DNA of 64,000 bases from NCBI RefSeq assembly GCF_029962485.1, contig NZ_CP073638.1, positions 1,240,001 to 1,304,000 on the forward strand, given 5' to 3'. Position numbers and translations under genes: made by a program. Shown in pieces: positions 8,961-16,733 of this stretch (position 1 is its first letter; the number at the start of each line of letters is the position of its first letter). Origin of the DNA: Burkholderia cepacia. GTDB taxonomy: Bacteria > Pseudomonadota > Gammaproteobacteria > Burkholderiales > Burkholderiaceae. The notes beneath the pieces are model-generated. The model saw nothing but the letters and a program-made list of their open reading frames with translations. It was not told where the DNA came from and ran no database searches.

Positions 8961-9806
8961 ATGACGACGCTCGCCTCCGATTCGCTCGACATCCTCCATG
9001 TGAGCAAGCACTACGCACAACGCGGCGCGACGCTTGCCGTGCTCGACGACGTATCGCTGCACGTGCGCGCCGGCGAATTCGTCACGATCGTCGGCGCGAG
9101 CGGCTGCGGCAAATCGACCCTGCTGCGGCTGGTTGCCGGGCTCGACACCGACTATGCCGGCGAGATCCGCGCCGGCGACGAACGCGTGCGCGATACGTCG
9201 CTGCAACGCGGGATCGTATTCCAGGATCACCGGCTGTTCCCGTGGCTGACCGTCGAACAGAACATCGCCGCCGCATTGCGCAACGCGCCGCTCGACACGG
9301 CCGCGAAGCGGCGTGCAGTCGCGGATCACATCGCGCTCGTCGGACTGAACGGCTTCGAGCATGCGTTTCCGAACCAGTTGTCGGGCGGGATGGCCCAGCG
9401 CGTCGCGATCGCGCGCGGCCTCGTGAACCGCCCGCGCGTGCTGCTGCTCGACGAGCCGTTCGGCGCGCTCGACGCGCAGACGCGCGCGCGGATGCAGAAC
9501 GAACTGCTGCGCATCTGGGAACAGGAACGAATCACGATGATGCTCGTCACGCACGACGTCGACGAAGCCGTCTATCTCGGCGACCGCGTCGTCACGATGG
9601 CGCCGCGCCCGGGCCGCATCGAGCGCATCGTCGATGTCGCACTGCCGCGGCCGCGCCGGCGCGATGCGCCGGAATTCGCGCGATTGCGCGACACGGTGCT
9701 CGCCGATTTCGACGACAGCGAACTGCCGCGTAACGGCGGCACGGGCGGCAAGCGCGTCGACACGCCGCGCCCGCACCGGATCGGCGAATGGCGGCTCGCA
9801 TGGTAG
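8961..9806 (+). CDS. ABC transporter ATP-binding protein (SsuB/TauB-like)
   Basis: A 281-residue nucleotide-binding subunit. Walker A is GASGCGKST at residues 45-53 (catalytic Lys51), followed by a Q-loop (VFQDHRLFPW), the signature LSGGM, Walker B LLLDEPFGALD and a switch histidine in VTHDVDEA. These features place it in the nitrate/taurine/sulfonate importer subgroup. The ATG at 8961 is chosen because residues before it do not align with the family. It ends the transport operon; a hairpin follows directly. Confidence 0.95.
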   Translation: MTTLASDSLDILHVSKHYAQRGATLAVLDDVSLHVRAGEFVTIVGASGCGKSTLLRLVAGLDTDYAGEIRAGDERVRDTSLQRGIVFQDHRLFPWLTVEQNIAAALRNAPLDTAAKRRAVADHIALVGLNGFEHAFPNQLSGGMAQRVAIARGLVNRPRVLLLDEPFGALDAQTRARMQNELLRIWEQERITMMLVTHDVDEAVYLGDRVVTMAPRPGRIERIVDVALPRPRRRDAPEFARLRDTVLADFDDSELPRNGGTGGKRVDTPRPHRIGEWRLAW

Positions 9807-9830
9807 CCGCGTCACGCGGCTGGATTGTTC
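9805..9830 (+). terminator. Terminator-like hairpin after the ABC operon
   Basis: AGCCGCG (9805-9811), loop TCA and CGCGGCT (9815-9821) form a perfect 7-bp stem starting inside the stop codon of the ATPase gene, followed by the T-richer GGATTGTTCT. It would separate the transporter operon from the first dioxygenase gene or reduce read-through. Confidence 0.5.
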
Positions 9831-9949
9831 TGCATCACCTATCGTTCATCGCAGCGGGAACGCTAAGGTTGTGACGATTCATCGGTTCCGGTTCCGCGCA
9901 GTCCCTGCTTGAATGGAGACTCGACCGATCCGACTACAGGAGACTCACG

Positions 9950-10903
9950 ATGTCCGAAGTCCAGCACGCCGCACAATCGCCTTCGCATGCTTCGCACGCC
10001 GCGCCGCGCACGGCCGCCGTTCCGCTTCAGCTTCGCCAGGTTGCCGGCCGGATCGGCGCCGAAATCGCCGGCGTCAGGCTGACGGCCACGCTCGACGATG
10101 CGACGTTCGATGCGGTCAAGGCCGCGCTGCTGCGCCACAAGGTGCTGTTCTTCCGTGGCCAGCACCATCTCGACGACACCGCGCAGGAAGCGTTCGCTCG
10201 CCGCTTCGGCGAGACGGTCGCCCACCCGACCGTGCGGTCCGTCGACGGCAGCGCCCATCTGCTCGAACTCGATTCCGCGCACGGTGCGCGCGCCAATTCG
10301 TGGCACACCGACGTGACGTTCGTCGATGCTTACCCGAAGATCTCGATCCTGCGCGCGGTCGTGATTCCGCCGTTCGGCGGCGATACCGTGTGGGCCAATA
10401 CGGCCGCCGCCTACGCGCATCTCCCCGATCCGCTGCGCGCACTCGCCGACTCGCTGTGGGCGCTGCACACCAACGCCTACGACTACGCGTCGACGCATGT
10501 GCATGCCGACGACACGCAACTGAAGCGCTATCGCGAAGTGTTCACGTCGACCGTCTATGAAACCGAGCATCCGGTCGTGCGCGTGCATCCGGACACCGGC
10601 GAGCGTACGCTTGTGCTCGGCCACTTCGTGCAGCGGCTCAAGGGGCTGTCGTCGCAGGATTCCGCGCATCTGCTGCAGGTCTTCCACGAACATGTGACGC
10701 GTCTCGAGAACACCGTGCGCTGGAACTGGCAGGAAGGCGACGTCGCGATCTGGGACAACCGCGCGACGCAGCACTACGCGATCAACGACTACGGCGATGC
10801 GCGCCGCGTCGTGCGCCGCGCGACCGTTCACGGCGACGTGCCGGTCGGCATCGATGGCCGCCAGAGCGTCGTGCTGAAAGGGCCGGGCGCAACGCTGCAG
10901 TAA
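9950..10903 (+). CDS. TauD/TfdA-family 2-oxoglutarate-dependent dioxygenase (1)
   Basis: A 317-residue cytoplasmic Fe(II)/2-oxoglutarate oxygenase. The iron triad is visible: His119 and Asp121 in SWHTDVTF and the distal His275 in ATQHYAI, followed by an Arg-rich RRVVRRATV segment that holds 2-oxoglutarate. TauD and AtsK in this family hydroxylate the carbon next to a sulfonate or sulfate ester, which releases sulfite or sulfate plus an aldehyde. Placement behind a sulfonate-type importer supports a desulfurising role in sulfur starvation. Compared with TauD it carries a longer N-terminal extension (~25 residues). The exact substrate cannot be read from sequence. Confidence 0.92.
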   Translation: MSEVQHAAQSPSHASHAAPRTAAVPLQLRQVAGRIGAEIAGVRLTATLDDATFDAVKAALLRHKVLFFRGQHHLDDTAQEAFARRFGETVAHPTVRSVDGSAHLLELDSAHGARANSWHTDVTFVDAYPKISILRAVVIPPFGGDTVWANTAAAYAHLPDPLRALADSLWALHTNAYDYASTHVHADDTQLKRYREVFTSTVYETEHPVVRVHPDTGERTLVLGHFVQRLKGLSSQDSAHLLQVFHEHVTRLENTVRWNWQEGDVAIWDNRATQHYAINDYGDARRVVRRATVHGDVPVGIDGRQSVVLKGPGATLQ

Positions 10904-11053
10904 CGTCCGTTTCGCGCGGTGGTGTCATGTCTTGTGCGCCGCCGCGCCACCCCGTACCCAGGATCCGATCATGAGCGTCCCGTCACCGCACCGACACCTG
11001 CACGCACAGCGATGTCGGCCCTCCGCCCCGTTCACTTCCGCCAGGAGCGTCGC

Positions 11054-12001
11054 ATGAGCGCCCTACTCGAACCTGCCGCCCAGCCAGTCGACGTGATTCC
11101 GCTGTCCGCCCATATCGGTGCGGAAATCCGCGGCGTCGACCTCACGCAACCGCTGACCACGCCGCAGATCGCGGCGATCCGCGCCGCGCTGCTGAGATGG
11201 CGCGTCATCTTCTTCCGCGAACAGTTCCTCACGCACGAGCAGCACGTCGCGTTCTCCGCGCAGTTCGGCGAACCGACGGTCGGCCACCCGGTGTTCGGGC
11301 ATGTCGACGGTCATCCGGCCGTCTACTCGATCGCGAAGCATCGCAAGGCGACCCGCTTCGAGGGCGAACCGGTGCGCCGGCCGTGGACCGGCTGGCACAC
11401 CGACGTGACGGCCGCCGTGAATCCGCCGTGGGCGTCGATCCTGCGTGGCGTGACGATCCCGCCGTACGGCGGCGACACGCACTGGACGAATCTCGTGCGG
11501 GCCTACGAGACGCTGTCCGCGCCGCTGCGTGGCTTCGTCGACGGCTTGCGCGGCATCCATCGCTTCACGCCGCCGGCCGGTGCGCGCGCGACCGGCGCGT
11601 TCGACGAGGCCGTCGAACGCCGCCCGCTCGTGACCGAGCATCCGCTCGTGCGCGTTCATCCGGAGACGGGCGAACGCGCGCTGTATGTGAGCCCGAGCTT
11701 CCTGAAATCGATCGTCGGCCTGACGCCGCGCGAGAGCCAGGCGCTGCTCGAACTGCTGTGGGAGCACGTGACGCGTCCTGAGTTCACGATCCGCTTCAAG
11801 TGGGAACCGCGCAGCATCGCGTTCTGGGACAACCGTGCGACCGCGCATCTTGCACCGGTCGACATCTTCGATCTCGACTTCGACCGCCAGCTCTACCGCA
11901 CCACGTTGACCGGCGACGTGCCGGTCGGCCCCGACGGCCGGCCGTCGGTTGCGCTCGAAGGCTCGCCGGTCGAAGCGGCCGCGGCCGTCGCGCTGAACTG
12001 A
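11054..12001 (+). CDS. TauD/TfdA-family 2-oxoglutarate-dependent dioxygenase (2)
   Basis: A 315-residue paralogue of the preceding enzyme. His115 and Asp117 lie in GWHTDVTA and the distal His265 in ATAHLAP, with an arginine in LYRTTLTGD that binds the co-substrate. Start ATG at 11054 has AGGAG six bases upstream; an in-frame ATG 14 codons earlier lacks one. It contains an insert after the first iron ligands (GARATGAFDEAVERRPL) absent from copy 1, so the two probably act on different substrates taken up by the same importer. The 150-base gap to copy 1 leaves open whether they are co-transcribed. Confidence 0.92.
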   Translation: MSALLEPAAQPVDVIPLSAHIGAEIRGVDLTQPLTTPQIAAIRAALLRWRVIFFREQFLTHEQHVAFSAQFGEPTVGHPVFGHVDGHPAVYSIAKHRKATRFEGEPVRRPWTGWHTDVTAAVNPPWASILRGVTIPPYGGDTHWTNLVRAYETLSAPLRGFVDGLRGIHRFTPPAGARATGAFDEAVERRPLVTEHPLVRVHPETGERALYVSPSFLKSIVGLTPRESQALLELLWEHVTRPEFTIRFKWEPRSIAFWDNRATAHLAPVDIFDLDFDRQLYRTTLTGDVPVGPDGRPSVALEGSPVEAAAAVALN

Positions 12002-12031
12002 CTCGACCGATTCAACTGACCACTGCCGACA

Positions 12032-12053
12032 CCGGCGCGCACGCGCGCGCCGG
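12032..12053. terminator. GC hairpin between convergent genes
   Basis: CCGGCGCGC (12032-12040), a four-base loop, then GCGCGCCGG (12045-12053) gives a perfect 9-bp stem between the stop codons of the second dioxygenase and the oligopeptide-binding protein. No T-run follows on either strand, so termination is only inferred. Confidence 0.4.
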
Positions 12054-12064
12054 CCGCTTCCCGA

Positions 12065-13726
12065 TCAATCGAGCCACACGCCGTCGAACCGGTGCCCACC
12101 GAGCGGCGAGAACGTCAGCCCGTGGACACGCCTGGAGATCGGCAGCGACACGATCGACGTCGCGATCGGCGTGAACGGCACCTGATCCTTGAACACGACC
12201 TGTGCCTGCTCGTACAGCGACGTGCGCTTGGCGACATCCGCGTTCGAGCGCGCCGCGCTGACAAGTCGTTCGAAATCCTGATTGCACCACTTCGCGAGGT
12301 TGCTGCCGTGCACCGCGTCGCAGCCGAGCAACGTGCCGAGCCAGTTGTCGGGGTCGCCGTTGTCGCCCGACCAGCCGTACAGGATCGCGTCATGCTGGCC
12401 ATCGTGCTTCGCGCGGCGGTTGTATTCGCCCCACTCGTAGCTGACGATCTTCGCGCGCACGCCGATCTTCGCCCAGTCCTGCTGGATCAGCTGCGCCATC
12501 AACTGCGCGTTCGGGTTGTACGGACGCTGCACCGGCATCGCCCACAGCGTCAGGTCGAAGCCGTTCGGGAATCCGGCCTGCGCGAGCAGCGCCTTCGCAG
12601 CGGCCGGATCGCGCGGTGCATCCTTCAGGCGCGGGTTGTACGACCATTGCGTGGGCGGCATCGGGTTGGTCGCGATCTTCGCGTCGCCGTTGAACACGGT
12701 CTTCACGATCGCCGTCTTGTCGATCGCGATGTCGAGCGCGCGCCGCACGTCGACGCGATCGAGCGGCGCATGCTGCGTGTTGTACGCGACGAAGCCGACG
12801 TTGAACCCCATCCCCGAGAACAGCGACAGCTTCGGGTCGCGCCGCACCGTCTCGAGATCGGCCGGGCGCGGGAACACCGACACCTGGCACTCACCGGCCA
12901 CCAGCTTCTGCAGGCGCGCGGCCGGATCGGGCGTGATCGCGAACACGAGGCGTGCGAGCTTCACGTCGTCCGGCTTCCAGTAGTCTGGATTCGCCTCGTA
13001 GCGGATCAGCGCATCCTTCTGGTACGTGCGCAGCAGGAACGGCCCCGTGCCGACCGGGAACTGGTTGATGTCGGACTCGCGATGCCGCGCGGCAAGCTGC
13101 GACGCATATTCGGCCGACAGTACCGACGCGAACGCCATCGCGAGGTTGCGCACGAACACGACGTCGGGCGTCTTCAGCACGAAGCGCACCGTGTAGTCGT
13201 CTACTTTCTCGATACGCTCGACATTGCGGTCGAAACCGAGATCGCTGAAATACGGGAAGCTGACCGGGTAGGCCTTGCGGAACGGATCGTCCGGATCGAG
13301 CATGCGGCGGAACGTGAACACGACGTCGTCGGCCTGGAACGGCCGCGTCGGCTTGAACCAGGCGGTCGTCTGGAATTTCACGCCACGCCGCAAATGAAAC
13401 GTGATCGTGCGCTGGTCGGGCGATACGTCCCAGCTCGTCGCGAGCGACGGTTCAAGATCGAGCGTGCCGCGCTTGAACTGCACGAGCCCGTTGTAGATCG
13501 TGTACGTGCTCGCATCGAAATCCGTGCTCGTCGTGTGCTGGCCCGGATCGAAACCGGCCGGGCTGCCTTCGGTGCAGTACACGAGCGTCTTGCCGGTCGG
13601 CGCGGCAAGCGCCTGTGTCGCCGCGCCGGCGAACAGCAACGACGCGGCAATGCAGCGAAGCGCGACGGCGGCATGCGGTACGCCACGCGTACGACGCGCG
13701 GCTGACGAAACGTAAGCGTTCTTCAT
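12065..13726 (-). CDS. Oligo/dipeptide-type ABC periplasmic binding protein (DppA/OppA-like)
   Basis: A 553-residue protein of the large solute-binding family 5. Residues 1-41 form a long signal peptide ending ALA. The mature part starts KTLVYCTEGSPAGFDPGQ, followed by the family signatures LEPSLATSWDVSPDQRTITFHLR (described in pieces: LATSWDVS, TITFHLR, GVKFQTT) and DAILYGWSGDNGDPDNWL near the C-terminus. The last motif is typical of DppA, which binds dipeptides. No permease or ATPase genes lie nearby, so it must share another system's channel. It is convergent with the dioxygenase gene and divergent from a DUF427 gene. Confidence 0.93.
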   Translation of the reverse strand: MKNAYVSSAARRTRGVPHAAVALRCIAASLLFAGAATQALAAPTGKTLVYCTEGSPAGFDPGQHTTSTDFDASTYTIYNGLVQFKRGTLDLEPSLATSWDVSPDQRTITFHLRRGVKFQTTAWFKPTRPFQADDVVFTFRRMLDPDDPFRKAYPVSFPYFSDLGFDRNVERIEKVDDYTVRFVLKTPDVVFVRNLAMAFASVLSAEYASQLAARHRESDINQFPVGTGPFLLRTYQKDALIRYEANPDYWKPDDVKLARLVFAITPDPAARLQKLVAGECQVSVFPRPADLETVRRDPKLSLFSGMGFNVGFVAYNTQHAPLDRVDVRRALDIAIDKTAIVKTVFNGDAKIATNPMPPTQWSYNPRLKDAPRDPAAAKALLAQAGFPNGFDLTLWAMPVQRPYNPNAQLMAQLIQQDWAKIGVRAKIVSYEWGEYNRRAKHDGQHDAILYGWSGDNGDPDNWLGTLLGCDAVHGSNLAKWCNQDFERLVSAARSNADVAKRTSLYEQAQVVFKDQVPFTPIATSIVSLPISRRVHGLTFSPLGGHRFDGVWLD

Positions 13727-13997
13727 GGTGGCGGAGAGAAAGGATGGCTGTCATGCGAATGACGACGGCCGATCTTCGCGCGCATCCCGCCGATCGCTTA
13801 CCAATTAATTCGGCGTTGCTTATCGTCGCCGATGCATCCCGCTGCCCGTGCATGAAAACGTCCACGCGAGCGCCGGCGCCTTCCGGCCCCCTGCAGACTT
13901 TCCAGAATCGGCGCATCGTATCGGCTGGCAAACGCCGGCACCGGCGCGCCGGGATCCGCCCGGCGCCGCTGCGCCGTCGAGTCATGGAGGACCCACG

Positions 13998-14405
13998 ATG
14001 TCGATCAGTCCCGATGCGCCCTCTCGCCCCGTGAAATCGCCGGGCCCCGATCATCCGATCACGATCGAACCGCATCCGCGGCGCGTGGTCGTGAAGGTGG
14101 CCGGCAAGGTCGTCGCCGATACGCGCCATGCGCTGGCGCTGCGCGAGGCCAGCTATCCGGCCGTGCTCTACCTGCCGCGCGAAGACGCCGACATGTCGCT
14201 GCTGCAGCGCACGGATCACGCGACCTACTGCCCGTACAAGGGCGACTGCGCGTACTACTCGATCCCGGCCGGCGGCGAACGCGCAACCAACGCGGTATGG
14301 ACCTACGAGCATCCGTATCCGGCTGTCGAAGCGATTCGCGGGCACCTCGCGTTTTATCCGGATCGCGTCGATTCGATCGAGGAAAGCGCGGCCGGCACCG
14401 ATTGA
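13998..14405 (+). CDS. DUF427 domain protein
   Basis: A 135-residue cytoplasmic protein. The start at 13998 has GGAGG seven bases upstream. Conserved DUF427 features are visible: a first beta strand VVVKVAGKVVADT, the AVLYLPREDADMSLL motif, and the conserved TYCPYKGDCAYYS and WTYEHPYPA segments that line a pocket with Cys and His residues. No enzymatic role is established for the family, which is common next to metabolic genes in proteobacteria and actinobacteria. It sits alone between an oligopeptide-type and a sulfonate-type binding protein. Confidence 0.85.
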   Translation: MSISPDAPSRPVKSPGPDHPITIEPHPRRVVVKVAGKVVADTRHALALREASYPAVLYLPREDADMSLLQRTDHATYCPYKGDCAYYSIPAGGERATNAVWTYEHPYPAVEAIRGHLAFYPDRVDSIEESAAGTD

Positions 14406-14587
14406 GCACCGCCGTGCCGCTGATTTGCATATACGCAATCGTTGGTTGGCCACCGGCCGGCGCGGCCGTATCGTCCTGAATCCGGCGCGGGCCGGCCGGT
14501 TGCGTGCATCGCCCGCATCCGGCCCTGCCTTGCGCCGGCCGCGCCGTCCACGCGCGCGGCCCGTGAACCCGCACGCAGGATGCCCCG

Positions 14588-15580
14588 ATGACCGACACAC
14601 CGCACGCAGACGCTGAAACGACACCGGCAAACCCGCGCCGCCGCCAATGGCTGCATGGTGCGGCCGCCGGTCTGGCCGGGCTCGCGCTCGGGCCGCTCGC
14701 GGCCGGCCCCGCCCGGGCCGACGACACGGGCACGCGGCTGCGCATCGGCTTCCAGAAGTACGGCAACTTCGTCGTGCTCAAGGCACGCGGCACGCTCGAG
14801 AAGCGCCTCGCGAGCCAGGGCGTCACCGTCCAATGGCTCGAATTCCCGGCCGGCCCGCAACTGCTCGAAGGGCTGAACGCCGGCGCGATCGACGTCGGCA
14901 CGGTCGGCGAAACGCCGCCGATCTTCGCGCAGGCCGGCGGCGTCGATTTCGTCTATATCGGCAACGAGCCGCCCGCGCCGCAGGGCGAGGCGATCATCGT
15001 GCTGCCCGATTCGCCGATCCGCACCGTCGCGCAACTGCGCGGCAAGAAGGTTGCGTTCAACAAGGGCTCGAACGTCCACTTCCTGCTCGTGAAGGCGCTC
15101 GAACGCGCGGGCCTGACGTATGCGGACATCCAGCCGATCTACCTGACGCCCGCCGACGCGCGCGCCGCGTTCGTGCAACGCAGTATCGATGCGTGGGTGA
15201 TCTGGGATCCGTATTTCGCCGCCGCCGAGCGGCAGCTCGGCGCGCGTGTGGTCGCGAACGGCGACGGGCTGGTGCGCAACACGCAGTACTACCTCGCCGC
15301 GCGCAAGTATGCGGCTGCCCACCCGCAGGTGCTGCGCACGCTGCTCGACGAAGTCGACGCGGTCGACCGCTGGGCGCGCGATCACGTTCCCGAGGTCGCC
15401 ACGCAACTGTCGCCGCTCGTCGGCCTCGACGCGCCGACGCTCGAAATCGCACTCAAGCGTGCCGGCTACGGCGTGCAGCCCATCACCGATGCGACGGTCA
15501 CGTATCAGCAGAACATCGCCGACACGTTCAGCACGCTGAAGCTGATTCCGGGCAAGCTGTCGGTCGCCAGCGCGCGCTGA
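14588..15580 (+). CDS. Aliphatic sulfonate ABC periplasmic binding protein (SsuA-like, orphan)
   Basis: A 330-residue exported binding protein with a Tat-like leader (PRRRQWLHG, hydrophobic AAAGLAGLALGPLAAG, cleavage after ARA near residue 45). The mature sequence is very close to the SsuA pattern: LRIGFQKYGNFVVLKARG, then GPQLLEGLNAGAIDVG, VGETPPIFAQA and SIDAWVIWDPYFAAAE. It is the third sulfonate-type binding protein in 11 kb and has no permease or ATPase of its own, so it would feed the importer at 7225-9806 or one elsewhere. Confidence 0.92.
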   Translation: MTDTPHADAETTPANPRRRQWLHGAAAGLAGLALGPLAAGPARADDTGTRLRIGFQKYGNFVVLKARGTLEKRLASQGVTVQWLEFPAGPQLLEGLNAGAIDVGTVGETPPIFAQAGGVDFVYIGNEPPAPQGEAIIVLPDSPIRTVAQLRGKKVAFNKGSNVHFLLVKALERAGLTYADIQPIYLTPADARAAFVQRSIDAWVIWDPYFAAAERQLGARVVANGDGLVRNTQYYLAARKYAAAHPQVLRTLLDEVDAVDRWARDHVPEVATQLSPLVGLDAPTLEIALKRAGYGVQPITDATVTYQQNIADTFSTLKLIPGKLSVASAR

Positions 15581-15584
15581 CGCG

Positions 15585-16163
15585 TTACCGCGCGGGCGCG
15601 GCGCCGATGCGCCGCCATTCGTCGTAATCGGTGACGAGGCCCGCGTCGTCGATCGCGATATCGGCCGCATACGTGCCGCTCTCGTAGCGATAGCGATGCA
15701 GCGCCGTGCGTGTATAGCGCTGTTCGCCGCGCACGAAGTCGAAATCCGGAAAACGCAGCCACGCGGTGCGGATCACGGCCGATTCGCCGACGGCGAGCGC
15801 GAGCCGCCGAATCGGCAGCGTGTTGGTCGACGGGCTGAAACCGAGGTCGATATCGGTCGCGCCCGCGAGCGCCGGCGCATCGACACCGTCGATCGTCCAT
15901 TGGCCTGCATCGCAGGCGATGTCCCACTGCTGCGTGGTGCCGACCCAGCGTGTCACGCGTGCCGAGCGCGTGAGCCAGTCGGCGCCGCATCCAATCGCGT
16001 AGTCGACGCGAAACGGCGTGCCGTCGATCGCACCCGACACCGAGCCCGACAGGTCGATGCCCGAGTGCGATTCGACGAGCCGGCACCATTCGCACGCCTG
16101 CCACGTCTGCACGATCTGCCATGCGACACAGTGCGTGCGCACGGCCTCGTCCTGTTGCGTCAT
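15585..16163 (-). CDS. Putative glycolipid-binding domain protein (PF06475-like)
   Basis: A 192-residue protein without a signal peptide. It starts VAWQIVQTWQACEWCRLVES after a short leader and has the alternating beta pattern of the YkoF/PA1994-like fold (PF06475), including the late DFDFVRGEQRYTRTALHRYRY block. The solved homologue PA1994 resembles LolA/LolB-like glycolipid-binding barrels; no biochemical activity is established. It is convergent with the SsuA-like gene, with stop codons four bases apart. Confidence 0.8.
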   Translation of the reverse strand: MTQQDEAVRTHCVAWQIVQTWQACEWCRLVESHSGIDLSGSVSGAIDGTPFRVDYAIGCGADWLTRSARVTRWVGTTQQWDIACDAGQWTIDGVDAPALAGATDIDLGFSPSTNTLPIRRLALAVGESAVIRTAWLRFPDFDFVRGEQRYTRTALHRYRYESGTYAADIAIDDAGLVTDYDEWRRIGAAPAR

Positions 16164-16263
16164 GTCGTCTCCTGTCGGTCGCGCGGAAGCCGATTGTCGC
16201 TCATCGTGCCGATGAACACACGCGGCTTCGCCGACCGCTGTTCCAGAAGAACGCCGACGAGAC

Positions 16264-16722
16264 TCAGCCGGCTGGCGCGCCGGCCACCTCCGCGCAGCTT
16301 TCGGGTTTCCACAGGAACGTACGCGCCACGCGGTCCTGATCGAACAGCACCTTGTACTGGCACTGAACCGGCCCGCTCTTCGACGTCAGATGGAACAGGT
16401 AGTCCCACTCGCGCACGCCCATCAACCCTTCCGAGAAGTGCGGCGTGCCGAGCAGCGCATAGAGCTGCGTCTTGTTCATTCCGGCACGCACGCTGCGCAG
16501 GTTGTCGAGGTTCGGCCATGCACCGTCGTTCACGCCGGCGTGGCTCACGTCCGGAAACACGGGCCGGTCGGTCGTACCTTCCGGCGTGACGATGCTGAGA
16601 TTGCCGCAGCCCGCGACGACGACGGCGAGACAGACGGCCGCCGCCGCGCGTGCGGCCTGGATCGATACGCGAATGCGCTGGTTTTGCATGGATCGCTGGA
16701 TTCCGGTGTGATGGATGTTCAT
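16264..16722 (-). CDS. SmpA/OmlA (BamE-like) outer-membrane lipoprotein behind the adhesin gene
   Basis: A 153-residue lipoprotein. A hydrophobic leader ends in the lipobox VVVAGC (Cys near residue 40). The mature part has the BamE fold signature: LRSVRAGMNKTQLYALLG, then PHFSEGLMGVREWDYLF. The start is uncertain: ATG at 16722, ATG at 16689, or GTG codons at 16738-16740 that overlap the stop of the adhesin gene. Overlap or near-contact with that gene indicates co-transcription. Adhesin-linked lipoproteins such as SadB and TpgA help trimeric autotransporters fold or anchor, so an accessory role is a reasonable inference, while a general Bam role is less likely. Confidence 0.82.
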   Translation of the reverse strand: MNIHHTGIQRSMQNQRIRVSIQAARAAAAVCLAVVVAGCGNLSIVTPEGTTDRPVFPDVSHAGVNDGAWPNLDNLRSVRAGMNKTQLYALLGTPHFSEGLMGVREWDYLFHLTSKSGPVQCQYKVLFDQDRVARTFLWKPESCAEVAGAPAG

Positions 16723-16733
16723 GAGGCGTGCGC

